From NCBI GenBank assembly GCA_013368325.1, contig JAACJK010000225.1:372001-436000 (forward strand): a stretch of 64,000 nt of DNA. The letters run 5' to 3'. Made by a program: the position numbers and the translations under genes. Positions 23,726 to 34,260 of this stretch are shown piece by piece; within the stretch, counting starts at the first letter, position 1, and each line of letters starts with the position of its first letter. Below the pieces are notes generated by a model, which was not told the DNA's origin, made no database searches, and saw only the letters and a list, made by a program, of their open reading frames with translations. This stretch comes from Ephemerocybe angulata. Lineage: Eukaryota; Basidiomycota; Agaricomycetes; Agaricales; Psathyrellaceae.

Positions 23726-25152
23726 ATAGTCTGACACGACGCGGGTTCAGGATAAACAAAATGAGACTAGTAGCACGAAGCGACACGACGGTTCAGCTGC
23801 ACAACTGCCATCATTCGCCCGGCGCTAAAGAAGGCTGAGTCATCTATTTGCCGATGTGTGGCAAAGGCCTGTGACCCCAGCCTGAGATCTGCAGCGCCTT
23901 TCGCCTGCCCAAGTCCATTCGATGTCCAAACGCTGGCTGGTTGTTCGACGATTTCCGATACAGGAGTCAAGACTGTAGAGTAAACGTGAGTACACTGCAA
24001 GTCATGATGGACATTGACTCTGCGAGCCAGTGCACAGCGGTGAAAGCTGTTAAGATCTCGAAACTACTTGGAACGAACCATCTTTTGGGAAGAGTAACGG
24101 GGGCTGGAAGATGGATGCGGCTGTTGGGTACAGTTGCCAGAACCTCACCCATTATGCTCGCCCCCCACGGAAAAGAAGGGTGAGGATACCCAGGAGGCCG
24201 ACTCCGATAGAGGCAAAGCCACCGTTGGCTGCCTCCTGCTACTCTCATTGGGCAGCCCGTGATCTCGGCTCAGACAATCCAGGGAGAACAGGGATGCCCC
24301 CCATACTACCCAGCCCAGCCGATACTGCGAGCCGAGCGAACCCTCAACTGGCTTCAATTCGAGCCCGGTAATAAAAATACTGTAGGGGTTTTTCTCGTGT
24401 CGCCAGTTACGCAAAACTCCCGTGAGCAAAGGCACGGAGTTAAGGCGGCTGGACTAAAATACAGGGTGTTGCTTCTACTTCTAGCCACACTATTACAAGT
24501 ACAAGTTCCATCAAGGTCGACATGGCTTCGTCACCCGGAATATGCTGACTTCTTCGAAGGCTAATACATCCTGATCCAGGACTTCGACTCCCAGAGTGGC
24601 GCGCTGGACTTTCTGCAGTGCCGGGGACCATGGTATGTGCGATGTCCACAGTGCCACGTTGATTGTTTAGACTCGGGGGAGTTCCACAAGTCGTAGTGAG
24701 TAGTCAAGGCCCCTTCTTCTGCGATGACCAGTGCAATACTGAGTCCTGACCATTTGAGATAGAAAGAACGCGTTCCTTACGAGGTCACACGAAATTTCAG
24801 CCACATTTTATCGATAACATTTACAGAATAACCATAGGTGCGAATACAAGATACAATGTCGTTTTTTTTGTGAATTTCCCCTGCCATTTTCTTTTCCAAA
24901 TTCAACCAACCCAAGGCCAAGACGAAGCGAAACTGAGAATGAGACAACCGAAACTCTAGCGCGAACTCGATGACGAGGAAGGGTGAAACGAAGACGAGAA
25001 AGGAACGATTCTCAAGTCAGCGTTTGGCACCACGTCTAATCAAGCTGCGAACCTGTCGATGATCCTCGGTTAGTGTACCGTACATGCGGGAGGTTGGGTA
25101 AGTATGCATACCTTCTGGGCATCAAGCCCTTTGCGAAACATCAACTTGTGAT
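23726..25152. other. Intergenic region (1.4 kb)
   Basis: Several short frames occur on both strands but none has motifs or splices convincingly. No repeat or RNA gene is recognised. It includes the promoter of the small coiled-coil gene and the 3' flank of the proline-rich gene. Confidence 0.45.
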
Positions 25153-26139
25153 TTAGTCGAGGTCATCGTGGGCCGGCTTGGTGGGCTTGGGGGGCAAGAC
25201 GGTCGGCTTGGGGGGGAGGACAGTGGGCTTGGGCGGGTGTCCAGTGGGCTTAGGGGGAAGCACGGTGGGCTTGGGAGGGAAGCCGGTGGGCTTGGGAGGG
25301 AAGACGGGGGGCTTGGGGGGAAGTCCAGTGGGCTTGGGGGGCAGGACGGTAGGCTTAGGAGGGAAGACAGGGGGCTTGGGGGGAAGTCCAGTGGGCTTGG
25401 GAGGCAGGACGGTAGGCTTGGGGCCCGGGGGAGGAATCACGGGGGGCTTGGGGGGGATTCCGGTTGGCTTGGGGGGGAGGGCGGTCGGCTTAGGCGGGAA
25501 CCCAGTTGGCTTGGGAGGGAGCGCGGTTGGCTTCTCGAAAGCGCGAGCGTGGACGGGCTTGGTTGGCTTGGGAGGGAGCACCGTGGGCTTGGGGGGCAGG
25601 CCGGTCGGGTGGGGGTGGGGGTGGGGTGGGAGCACCGTAGGCTTGGGAGGGTGCCCAGTAGGCTTGGGCGGGAGGACCGTCGGCTTAGGGGGGATCACGG
25701 GTGGCTTGGGGGGCAAACCAGTGGGCTTGGGGGGCAAGCCAGTGGGCTTAGGAGGAGCCTCTACGGCGCGACCGTGGACGGGCTTGGTCGGCTTGGGGGG
25801 CAGCACCGTGGGTTTGGGCGGGTGGCCGGTGGGCTTGGGTGGGAGCACGGTGGGCTTCGGGGGAAGCACAGGGGGCTTGGGAGGGAACCCAGTCGGCTTG
25901 GGGGGGAGCGCCGTGGGCTTGGGAGGCAAGCCAGTGGGGTGGGGAGGCAAGCCAGTGGGGTGGGGCGGGAACGCCGTTGGCTTGGGAGGCAAGCCAGTGG
26001 GGTGGGGCGGGAGCGCCGTTGGCTTGGGGGGGAGCGCAGTCGGCTTGGGAGGCTTGGGGGCGTCTACAACAGGCGCGCCGAGGGCACCCATGGCGCAGGC
26101 AGCCGCGACGAGCGAGACGAAGAAAGTGTTGAAGTGCAT
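25153..26139 (-). CDS. Secreted proline-rich tandem-repeat protein
   Basis: Intronless, 328 residues, ATG 26139 to TAA 25153-25155. The signal peptide MHFNTFFVSLVAAACAMGALG is followed by APVVDAPKPPKPTAL and then about 40 copies of a 7-residue motif xxPPKPT, with Leu, Phe, Ile or His before PP and occasional HPT for KPT. The repeats fall into three blocks, each closed by the same phrase: TKPVHGRAVEAP, TKPVHARAFEKP and a final TKPAHDDLD. The Arg-containing phrases look like linkers or processing points between modules. Such Pro/Lys repeats suggest an extended polyproline-II wall or matrix protein; that is inference. A TATA box lies about 70 nt upstream. The opposite strand is also open, which is a by-product of the repeat. 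Confidence 0.8.
   Translation of the reverse strand: MHFNTFFVSLVAAACAMGALGAPVVDAPKPPKPTALPPKPTALPPHPTGLPPKPTAFPPHPTGLPPHPTGLPPKPTALPPKPTGFPPKPPVLPPKPTVLPPKPTGHPPKPTVLPPKPTKPVHGRAVEAPPKPTGLPPKPTGLPPKPPVIPPKPTVLPPKPTGHPPKPTVLPPHPHPHPTGLPPKPTVLPPKPTKPVHARAFEKPTALPPKPTGFPPKPTALPPKPTGIPPKPPVIPPPGPKPTVLPPKPTGLPPKPPVFPPKPTVLPPKPTGLPPKPPVFPPKPTGFPPKPTVLPPKPTGHPPKPTVLPPKPTVLPPKPTKPAHDDLD
25160..26065. repeat. 21-bp coding minisatellite
   Basis: On the plus strand the unit reads about gtgggcttggg(a/g)ggnaagcc with variation. It encodes the heptapeptide repeats of the proline-rich protein on the minus strand. Breaks in the periodicity at about 25530-25560 and 25755-25785 mark the block boundaries. Confidence 0.8.
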
Positions 26140-26207
26140 TTTGTTCGATGTGGAAGACTCTGAAGCTTGGACTTTGGAGCTGAGGATTGAACGTCGATTC
26201 AAGCACC

Positions 26208-26215
26208 CTTTTATA
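26208..26215 (-). promoter_or_regulatory. TATA box of the proline-rich protein gene
   Basis: Minus-strand TATAAAAG, about 70 nt upstream of ATG 26139. A consensus TATA box suggests a strongly or conditionally expressed gene. Confidence 0.6.
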
Positions 26216-27902
26216 TTGTTTTCGACGCTGGAACAGTTCTCGGTGCCGCCGAATTCCCTTGAAATTTGCGCTTCAATGCCTCGCTAGAGAGCTGCCTGGC
26301 CATAGTTTCTCCTTCAGATCTCACTGAAGGTCCAACAAATCGAGATGGAGAGAAGCTCGAATTCAGGCCGCCGAAGTGTGATTCTACCGAATCTGAGAAG
26401 ACCGGGATGTTTCGCGCTTTGTCTCTTGCTTTCCCCACATCAGAAGGGACAATATTGCGTCGAGGTCACCTCACCTGTGGAGAGAGCGAAGTTGAAACCT
26501 ACATAACCTATTTTTAACCGAGGGATTCTCCGTTTTTCGGCGGTTCCGCAATCCTTCGACGGGCTGGGCGTATTGAGTTGTGGCAGCTTCGTTCAAAGCT
26601 ATTCATCAACGAATCGTCCTGGTGTCCCAAGCTTCGCGCTTTTCCAACCATCGCCATAATCCTTGTCTCTGGAGGATGAAAGTACCACTGTCCACGAAGC
26701 TAACGCAAATCTATTTTTAAGATATCCTTCCGCCGTCGTGTCCACCTCAGCAAATTATCTCCGCCTCTCTTTTAAAAATATCTAACAAAGGATTTCGCAT
26801 GAGATTCTATTCGAAGGTGATAAATGCCACTTTGCATCATGGAAGTACATGTCGAGTGCTCGATCCCCTCGGTCCCGGGCGCTTCGAAGCGGTCACCTAG
26901 TGAAACGTTGGAAACCCAATTATACCTCCTCGCATTTTGTACTTCCCCCGAAGCCCCAGATTGGAACTTTTCTTCCCATTCCAGAGACGCATGACCTATA
27001 GCGAAGGGACCGACGTCGCTTCGACCCGGTGGAATGGGCGGTACCGAGGGTCTTTAAGGCCGCGCTTCTCGAGGTAGAATATCCCTCGAATTATCCTGCT
27101 CGGAGTAATCCGAAGCTTTGATGCTGGAGCATGCCAACGGAAGTGGCGCGGATTCTCCTCGAGGCAACAATTTGAACAAAGCGAGAACCTACTGCGCAGC
27201 ATCGCGGGGCGGGAGATCTTCCAGGCTACTGGCCAAGAAGGACAATGTCGCCACAGCCAATTAGCTTTAGGGTGATGGGATTCGAAGTGCGATATCTCGC
27301 CGAAAATATGTTGGAACCTACCTTCCCCGGAACCGCAGTAAAGCTAGATGGTTCGCGAAGGAGCAGGCGTGGAGGAGCGTTCAAGCATTCGAGGGAAATT
27401 TCGACTAAGTTAAGCGCTTCAGTTCAAAGCACCACAAGGTGTCTGGATGCATCTAACCGAATGTCGATGGTCGTGCGTTGCAGGGTAAAATTTAACGGGC
27501 CGTTGAATAGACTCTCGAGTCAAGTGATACTCTGACCTTTACTATACTTCGAGGGCGGGATCGACGGCCTGCAAGTGATCAACAATTAGGCGCCCGAGTC
27601 TCGATCTGGACATGGGCAGCATTTTTGTTAGGCTTTCAAAAGAGAGACACGAGCAAGACACACGGAGTCAAAAGGGCAGAGACCCTCAACCAGCCTCGGA
27701 GTTTGCAATGCGCCCTGTGTTAGCGCGGATAGTTTTGACTTAACATTCATTCATCGACTCAACTTATTGAGCTTGGCGTGGCTCTGCTTGGCATCACGGC
27801 GTAACGGTCCGCCCGCACACAGCTCTCCTCAGTGTGGCATCTGGATTTCAATGGAGGAGACGCCACCACAGCCCTCTGACTCTCAACTCAGAACTGCACC
27901 CA
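26216..27902. other. Intergenic region (1.7 kb)
   Basis: No family motif or spliceable frame is found. Parts around 26520-26820 are relatively AT-rich and repeat-like (e.g. tatttttaagatatcc and tttaaaaatatct). It may be a decayed element, but nothing diagnostic remains. Confidence 0.4.
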
Positions 27903-29578
27903 ATGCACCACTGCCTCCAGCTCCCAGAGATAACCCATACGATCTTTCAATATCTGGATGACAACGAGCTCTTTCAGACCTGCTTGACATGCCATGACTT
28001 CAATGAGGTTGCTCTCAACGTCCTCTGGAAAGAGCTCACTTCCTTGACCCCCCTGCTCCACGCCCTTCCGAGTATTTTCTCTGAACCAACAGGTGGGGAT
28101 GATGACAGTGAGAAAGTGAGCTTTACATTGCGTCTTTGGATATGTCGCTGACGCTTAATCGCCTGGACACAAAGAGTCGCTCTCTCGGGGCAATGTCGAG
28201 ATTCAAAACGAAATACGGCCAACGTATTCGCACTATAGACCTTCACAGGAACGAAACAGATAAAAAAAATCTCCTCCGCGACCTTTTCGCCAGCCTATAC
28301 GAGCTCGAATCTGGCATCCTCACACCGAATCTCACCAAACTCAGCGGGTACTCCGAATGCCATTACGCCCACCGCGCCCTCTTCCCAACAATCGAATTCT
28401 TCCTTGCTCCGACCATCAAGAATATTAGTCTTCATCTCCTCCCGGACGAGGATAAACACCAAAATATATTGAAGAAAGTCGTAGATCTCTACGAGGGGTT
28501 GGAAAGCTTGCGGGTCTCGTTCAATCCACTGAGAGTGGAAGAAAGCACGGTCGATGAAATTGGGCGCGCAGTCATCCCTCTCAACAACCTTCTTGAGCTC
28601 AGCATCAACCACCTGCCGAAGGAGGCTATCGAACACGTAGCCTCCCTCCCAAACCTGCGGACTCTATACCTCAGTGACTTTCAACATATCGACTGCCTAT
28701 ACAACGATCTCAAAGGAATCCCTCACATCCGCCCAATCGAGAGGGCCTTTCCGGCCCTATCGGAGCTCCACGGGGTGACTATCGACATAATAAATGCCAT
28801 CGGTCTTCTTCAATACCTCTCGCCACAAACACCCTTATCCCGGCTTTCGCTCAGCCACACACCATTTGAAGAATGGATATTCGTGGACGGTCGGAGTCAG
28901 CTCAAACGATTATACCCAAACCGGTCTTGGCAGCGAGTGCTTAATCTCGCACGCGCCCACTGCAATGCCGGTACCCTCAAATGGTTATCTCTCTGCGAAA
29001 GCGACTACACCGAACCCGATGAACATTGGGCGTACGGGATACCCGTCGGGCCAGCCGAGGGTGACATCGAAGACCTCGACATATCCCCACTATTCGTCTT
29101 CCACAATCTCCAAACTCTTGAGCTCTCCCTCGCTCACGGGGCACCAATCACAAAGGACAACGTTCGCCGCATGGCAGAGGTTTGGAAGTCCGTCACTTGG
29201 GTTGATCTCTTCACCAAGTACCCATCCTACAGAAGCCCTATGATAGACCACGAGGATCTGGTTAACCTCGTCAAGGGTTGCCCCAAGCTATGGGGACTTG
29301 GTCTAATCTTCGATGCAACGCGCATGCCGTCCGAGCCCACTTTACTAGCCCCCAAACCCATCAAACGATTCCAGCAGCTCACAGTGGGGAACACGCTCCT
29401 GGGATCTGTTAGTGCCACCTCGGAGTTCTTGAAGATGCACTTCCCGAGGCTGGCCACTATAAGTCCCATATCATCATCTCCTGGAGCCTCGGATTGGGTT
29501 CAAGTAGAAGCGAACCTACGGGAAGCTATCGTAAGTAGGCGTCGAGGTCGAGCAAGCCAAAGTACTGGTACTACTTGA
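27903..29578 (+). CDS. F-box protein with leucine-rich C-terminus
   Basis: Two exons, 27903-28115 and 28175-29578, join in phase (AAA then AGT) for about 538 residues. The F-box is at about residues 6-45, with LPEITHTIFQYLDDNELFQT and CHDFNEVALNVLW. It should bind Skp1. The remainder has irregular leucine-rich repeats (LPNLRTLYLSDF, FHNLQTLELSLAH, CPKLWGLGLIFD), a likely substrate-binding solenoid. It ends in a basic tail (SRRRGRASQSTGTT). This is an SCF ubiquitin-ligase adaptor by family. It is divergent from the F-box array at 40-64 kb and is not one of its recent copies. Confidence 0.85.
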
Positions 29579-29710
29579 CACTCAAGATACTACAGTATAA
29601 ACGTTGACCGGTCCGGCATGTCTTTCCCAGTCCGTAGCGTATCTACCCCGCCCAAACGTAGTCTAACATAGTTTAACCCTGCACCATTGCTAGCCATCTG
29701 CTGCCACCCC

Positions 29711-30811
29711 TTAAAACACAAAGGGTATCACCGCCTTCCGATCCTTAGGATAACTGTCCCCAAACCTCTCCTTGTACCACAAATGTCCTTTCCAAGCTCT
29801 TGGGAGCATCGTGAAGATTTCGTTGATAAGGAAGATCCAGGGTGGGGTAAGAAGCGGGGCATAGGCGTAGTTGGGTATTTGGATGATATCTTTCCAGGTT
29901 GATGGGAAGAGGAGGGAAACGAAGGTATCCTGGAATGTCTCGAGCACCATCTTGACGGCGGCAACGAGGGTCGGTGCTTCGGCAATGGCGTCGAGGTCGA
30001 GGGGTAGGGGAAGGGGTGAAGCCGCAAGTGCAAAGCCGAACCATTCGATCCACTCGCAAAAGTAGTTGGGGTACGAGATGTACTTGTACAACAGGCCGGT
30101 GGGGATGCCATAATGCTCTCCGACGGCATGCTCCTTCTTCTTGTCGCTCTTCTTCTCTTCTGCGGCGTCCTTCTCCTTCCTGGCCTGCGCTTTCCTTCGG
30201 ATGTCGAGGAGGATTTCGTCGTGAACTATGTTTCCTACGAATCCAACAGCCCACAGCGTGATTCCAAGACGGAAACTTGTCCGTTGGAACACCGATGGAC
30301 CTGCCAGGTACATCCTAGCGAATGGCGAGGTCAGGTAGGACCCGATGAGGAACCCGTTTGCAAGATTGAACAGGACACCGATGACTGGGATGATGAGGTG
30401 GGCTTTGGACCTAGACGGAGTTCGCAAGGGGCTCAAGAGAGCGCGGTTGAGGTAATGGATCAGGAACAGCGCGGCCAGAATTCCTTGCGGCGAGAACGCG
30501 TCGGGGAGTGCGACCTTGTAGAAGGATAGCGGGGATTTGACGAAGGCAACGGTGAAGGTTATGGGTGCCACCAGTTCCATGACAATCCATGAGCGAATCC
30601 CATTGACCATGAGGAATTGCCAGTTGAAGAAGCCCAGTGGGTGACGCGACGACTGAGATCCTGTCGGGACGAAACGGCCAAAGGGCGCGTTTATAACGAG
30701 GAGTAGGACCCCCGCAAAGAGAGACAGCAGGGTAAACCACTTTCTCAAGAAGTCATAAGCTTCATAAGGGAAATTTGAGGTGTTGAGCTTCGTAGGGTCG
30801 CGGCGCGCCAT
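29711..30811 (-). CDS. Steroid 5-alpha-reductase-like membrane protein
   Basis: Intronless 366-residue protein from ATG 30811. It has several hydrophobic helices (FTLLSLFAGVLLLVINAPFG, LIIPVIGVLFNLANGFLIG, ITLWAVGFVGNIVHDEILL). The C-terminus carries the family signature: LLYKYISYPNYFCEWIEWFG followed by the ending YPKDRKAVIPFVF, close to the xYPxxRKAxIPFxF end of SRD5A proteins. These ER enzymes reduce a C=C bond next to a carbonyl using NADPH. A charged loop (KAQARKEKDAAEEKKSDKKK) is inserted before the reductase core and makes the protein about 100 residues longer than the mammalian enzymes. The substrate in a fungus is not predictable. The other frames through this region are shadows. Confidence 0.85.
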   Translation of the reverse strand: MARRDPTKLNTSNFPYEAYDFLRKWFTLLSLFAGVLLLVINAPFGRFVPTGSQSSRHPLGFFNWQFLMVNGIRSWIVMELVAPITFTVAFVKSPLSFYKVALPDAFSPQGILAALFLIHYLNRALLSPLRTPSRSKAHLIIPVIGVLFNLANGFLIGSYLTSPFARMYLAGPSVFQRTSFRLGITLWAVGFVGNIVHDEILLDIRRKAQARKEKDAAEEKKSDKKKEHAVGEHYGIPTGLLYKYISYPNYFCEWIEWFGFALAASPLPLPLDLDAIAEAPTLVAAVKMVLETFQDTFVSLLFPSTWKDIIQIPNYAYAPLLTPPWIFLINEIFTMLPRAWKGHLWYKERFGDSYPKDRKAVIPFVF

Positions 30812-31086
30812 CGTGGTTCTGGTGAAGCTGCACAGATCCCGATGACGCTACATACCCGCATTCCCAATTTGGGTTGATATCATTGATGCTATCAAAGCCC
30901 CTAAGTAAGTTACGACTCGGACGGTCTGACATCCTTAACTTCATACCACCACGACCCGACTTACGCTACGCGTTCTCTTCCTCTTACCGAGTCTTTTCTC
31001 AACACATGAACGCGACATTACAAGAGAGGAGTAGTAAGCAACCTCTTGAGGCCTGAAAGGCATCGACGGAGAAGCTCGGGGGACTA

Positions 31087-33709
31087 ATGGTCCCTGAAGT
31101 CTCAGAAACGCCCCAGTGCGAGGAGGACTGTATGCACAGTTTTCGACCGTACGTGGATTCAATTATTGAGGGTGATGACTTTACTTACTAGACTATTAGG
31201 ATACATTCCAACATAGCACTAGTCCATCGAAATTCACGGAATGCGCAGGATACCTCGTTGGCGACGCTGTTGAAGTCGATGATCATGATGAAATACAACA
31301 GAGAAGACAGAGATCCGAGTGAGCAGCCTTTAGAAAAGGAAGCCCTGAGCGAGTACGGGGATGAGCAGTTACACCATCTCGTTGAAGAGGCCGTGGAGTT
31401 TTGCAACGACGCCGCGCGCTCTGGGAAGCTGGTCGAGAGGTTGGAAGATGTGTGCGTACCTTTTCTCATTGTCAGGTCTCATCGAACACTGACGTTCTCG
31501 CAGTTGTAAGAGCGAAAACAGCATCTCAAGGAACGAAGCCCTCGCCACTGGCCTCAACTCGATCCTCGTTGACTTCCACAGTCACAATATCGGACGCCTG
31601 AAGAAATGCCAGCCTGAAGATCTCGTGCTCTACAACACTGGCTCAAATATGGCTATAGACTCCACTCTACTCCTCAAGGTCAGCGACCACATGAGCAAGT
31701 CCAAACCGGACGTCTATGAGTCCCGCTACAGCGATCTCCTCAAGGCAGCACCAGAATTCCTAGGTCTCACCTTCGAACAGTTGGCAGCCTTAATGGAAAA
31801 AGAGCAGATCAAATGGGCCGAGGTAGACAGACGGTCGGCGCCCATTGTTAGGACCCAATGGTCGGATCTCATAAGCTGTATCGAGGTCAGCAAAGGTCAG
31901 GACGAGTGGGCGAGAAACCTGCATCAGAAATGGGAACAACGCTGTTATACTCTGAGAGCTTCATTTTCAAACGGTACGTCACCCATTTCAAGGTCGTTCT
32001 GCTTTAAACCGACGATGGACTCAGATATGCCGCATCGTTTCATGTCCCTTCAAGAATTAGGGTCTCGATCTTCTCCCGAACTCCCTCGGCCGGCGCCGCT
32101 GAACTCACGCAATGGAGCCTCCGAATCCTCCCAAGGAATCCTCCAGCGGGATCGAGAGGAAAGCTCCATATATGATGAACCGGCTTCTAAGAGATTCAAG
32201 TTGTCGGCCACTGATGGCGAAGAAGAGATTCCCTTGGGGTCTGTCCATCCAGGTAGGCTTCCGGCGGAGGTGCAATGCGGTTTCTATGGCCTGGAGCTGC
32301 TAAGGTCAAGTTGGGAAAGGACGCATAGCATAGTGCTGCTTCTCTCAGGTACGAACTTGTCTACTTTGACCCTTTCCGTCACGTCAACTTCCAGTCTCCT
32401 TAGGCGATCGGTTCTCGTTACGATGGTACGACTCGCAGGGATGCATTCGCACCCGAGCTGTCAGTGTGTGTGGGGATGAGCTCCCCTTGGTGGTAGCTGC
32501 GATTGCCCTCTTCCAGCGGTTTCAAAATCCAATGCGGGGAAGGGCCAGCGTTGAACTCAACGCAACCATCGACGGAACGGAGATCCCTTTCGGCGTACCC
32601 GAAGGGACTCGGGCGCGATGGGAGCCACATGGCCGTCGGGCGGCTGCTGTTAGGCCTGTTTCCCCGGTTAGGGCCCCCCTCACGCCTACTATGGGCTGCG
32701 ACACCACACCTCCTTCGGACAGCGCGAATGTTTCCGTTGAAGACTGCTTCTTCAAGTGGTCCTGGCGGGAAGCTACCTGCAAAAGCGAGAAAACTATTGT
32801 GGACACAGCGAAAGCGAGAGCAATGAAGTACCTTCCGCAAGCATACGTGTCGGACGTCGTGGACTATCTCCCAGAGATTTACAGCTCCAAAGTCTTGGAA
32901 CATCTCTCCACTCGTCACATCCGCGAGTATTCCCAATTGGACACGTTAGGCGCGCTAGTGCCTTGCGCGATGCTGTCGAAAAGGGTAGAGTCGATGGAGA
33001 CAATGTTCAGCGCAGATGAAGCTCATTCTCAGATATGGGATATCTTTCGTTGTGAGTCTATTCCTTCCACTGCAGGAGACCCGGGAAAGAAGTAGTGTGC
33101 TGACACCTTCTTTTTCCAGGCCTTTCCCTGCTGTCGGCCCTTGGCATCTCACATGGTGATGTCAGCCTCGGCAACATCATGGCCACTAGACCGAGTGAAG
33201 GTGGCGAAAAGCGCATGGTGCTTAACGACTTCGACCTCGCGGTGGTTCTGAAACCCGGGGAACTATTGCCTGTTGATGAAGACAGCACACACAGCGGCAC
33301 CAGACCGTTCATGCCGATGGAACTTCTCAATAGCAGTGCTATCCAGCGGCTTCCCCGCCACGATGTCGAATCTGCGCTCTGGTGCTTAGTCTGGTACTGT
33401 GACCGGCAATGGGATTGGAACGTCGGCACTTACGAAGAAATATTTGCGAAGAAGTTAGAGTGGATGCTCACCTTGAGAGAGAACCAGACCCCAACCCGTA
33501 TTGCTGCCAATCATGCTGACCTTTGGAAAGCGGCCGCCTTTTGCCTGTTTAAGGCGTATCTTCAGTCCCTAAAAGAAACAATTGACAAAGACCTACCTCC
33601 CCGCACGCTAAAGGATGTTCTTGAGGCATGTGAGGTGAAGTTCCCTCGTAAAGAAGAGTACAAGAATTGGGCATGGATGGATTTTGTTGTCAAGGAGGAC
33701 AACTTATGA
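31087..33709 (+). CDS. FunK1-type fungal protein kinase
   Basis: About seven exons run from ATG 31087 (MVPEVSETPQCEED) to TGA 33707-33709. Exon 1 (31087-31148) splices to 31200, and exon 2 ends at 31452. Downstream are VQCGFYGLELL, a reconstructed LRWYDSQGCIRTR joined across an intron ending TTAG, then LPLVVAAIALFQRF, the catalytic loop HGDVSLGNIM, the metal-binding DFDLA, and the late motif RPFMPMELL with HDVESALWCLVWY. These are the family marks of FunK1, a kinase expansion of multicellular basidiomycetes. HRD is HGD and DFG is DFD, so the Arg is missing while the catalytic Asp and the metal Asp remain. Substrates are unknown. Upstream coding exons are possible but not needed. Confidence 0.85.
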
Positions 33710-34260
33710 TTTCCATGTGCTGCTTTCTTTCGATTGCTGTATGCCTTGTCGTCCCCTTTCCCCATACCTACTTTATGCTGATTACAATTACGTTAATGGA
33801 CTGTATCGTTCCTCTCAATATTTAATAAGAATAAAATAAGAATAAAGCTCTGACTACTTCTACTACCAAAGAGCTATGTCAAATGCGCCAATTGCAACTT
33901 CGTGAAAAGACTTTGGATCCAACTCACCTTGGCACCATATGCGTGTGATCAGGCTGCAGAATTCATTGATGCCGGGCGACGACTTAGCCTGCTGACCCGC
34001 GCCAAAAAAGTCTCCCCTCATTTGTGTTTTGGCATACTATAACCCAGTACCGGTGATGCGTTGTGGGCGCTTCAAGGGCGCTTATGATCACTTCAAATAC
34101 AGTCGCCAGATAAGCCTTTGATGGGCGTGGGAAGATGAATATCTCGTTGCGTGATATGGATGACCGCGTTTGTTTCAATCCACAACAGCCCACCCGACCA
34201 ATCGCAATCTGATTACGGTGAGTCCAGAGGTTTCTGACGAACCACACCATCGTCTCATCT
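33710..34260. other. Intergenic region
   Basis: 3' flank of the FunK1 gene and promoter of the first MYND gene. An AT-rich stretch (aatatttaataagaataaaataagaataaag) lies at about 33818-33848. No gene is supported. Confidence 0.5.

Noticed and set aside
24340..24372. T-loop-like word ttcaattcgagcccgg
   Set aside because: No matching acceptor stem or anticodon arm is found around it.
25168..26287. Long open frames on the plus strand through the proline-rich repeat (Gly-rich GLGG proteins)
   Set aside because: They mirror the 21-bp repeat. Only the minus-strand frame has a signal peptide, a TATA box and sensible modular ends.
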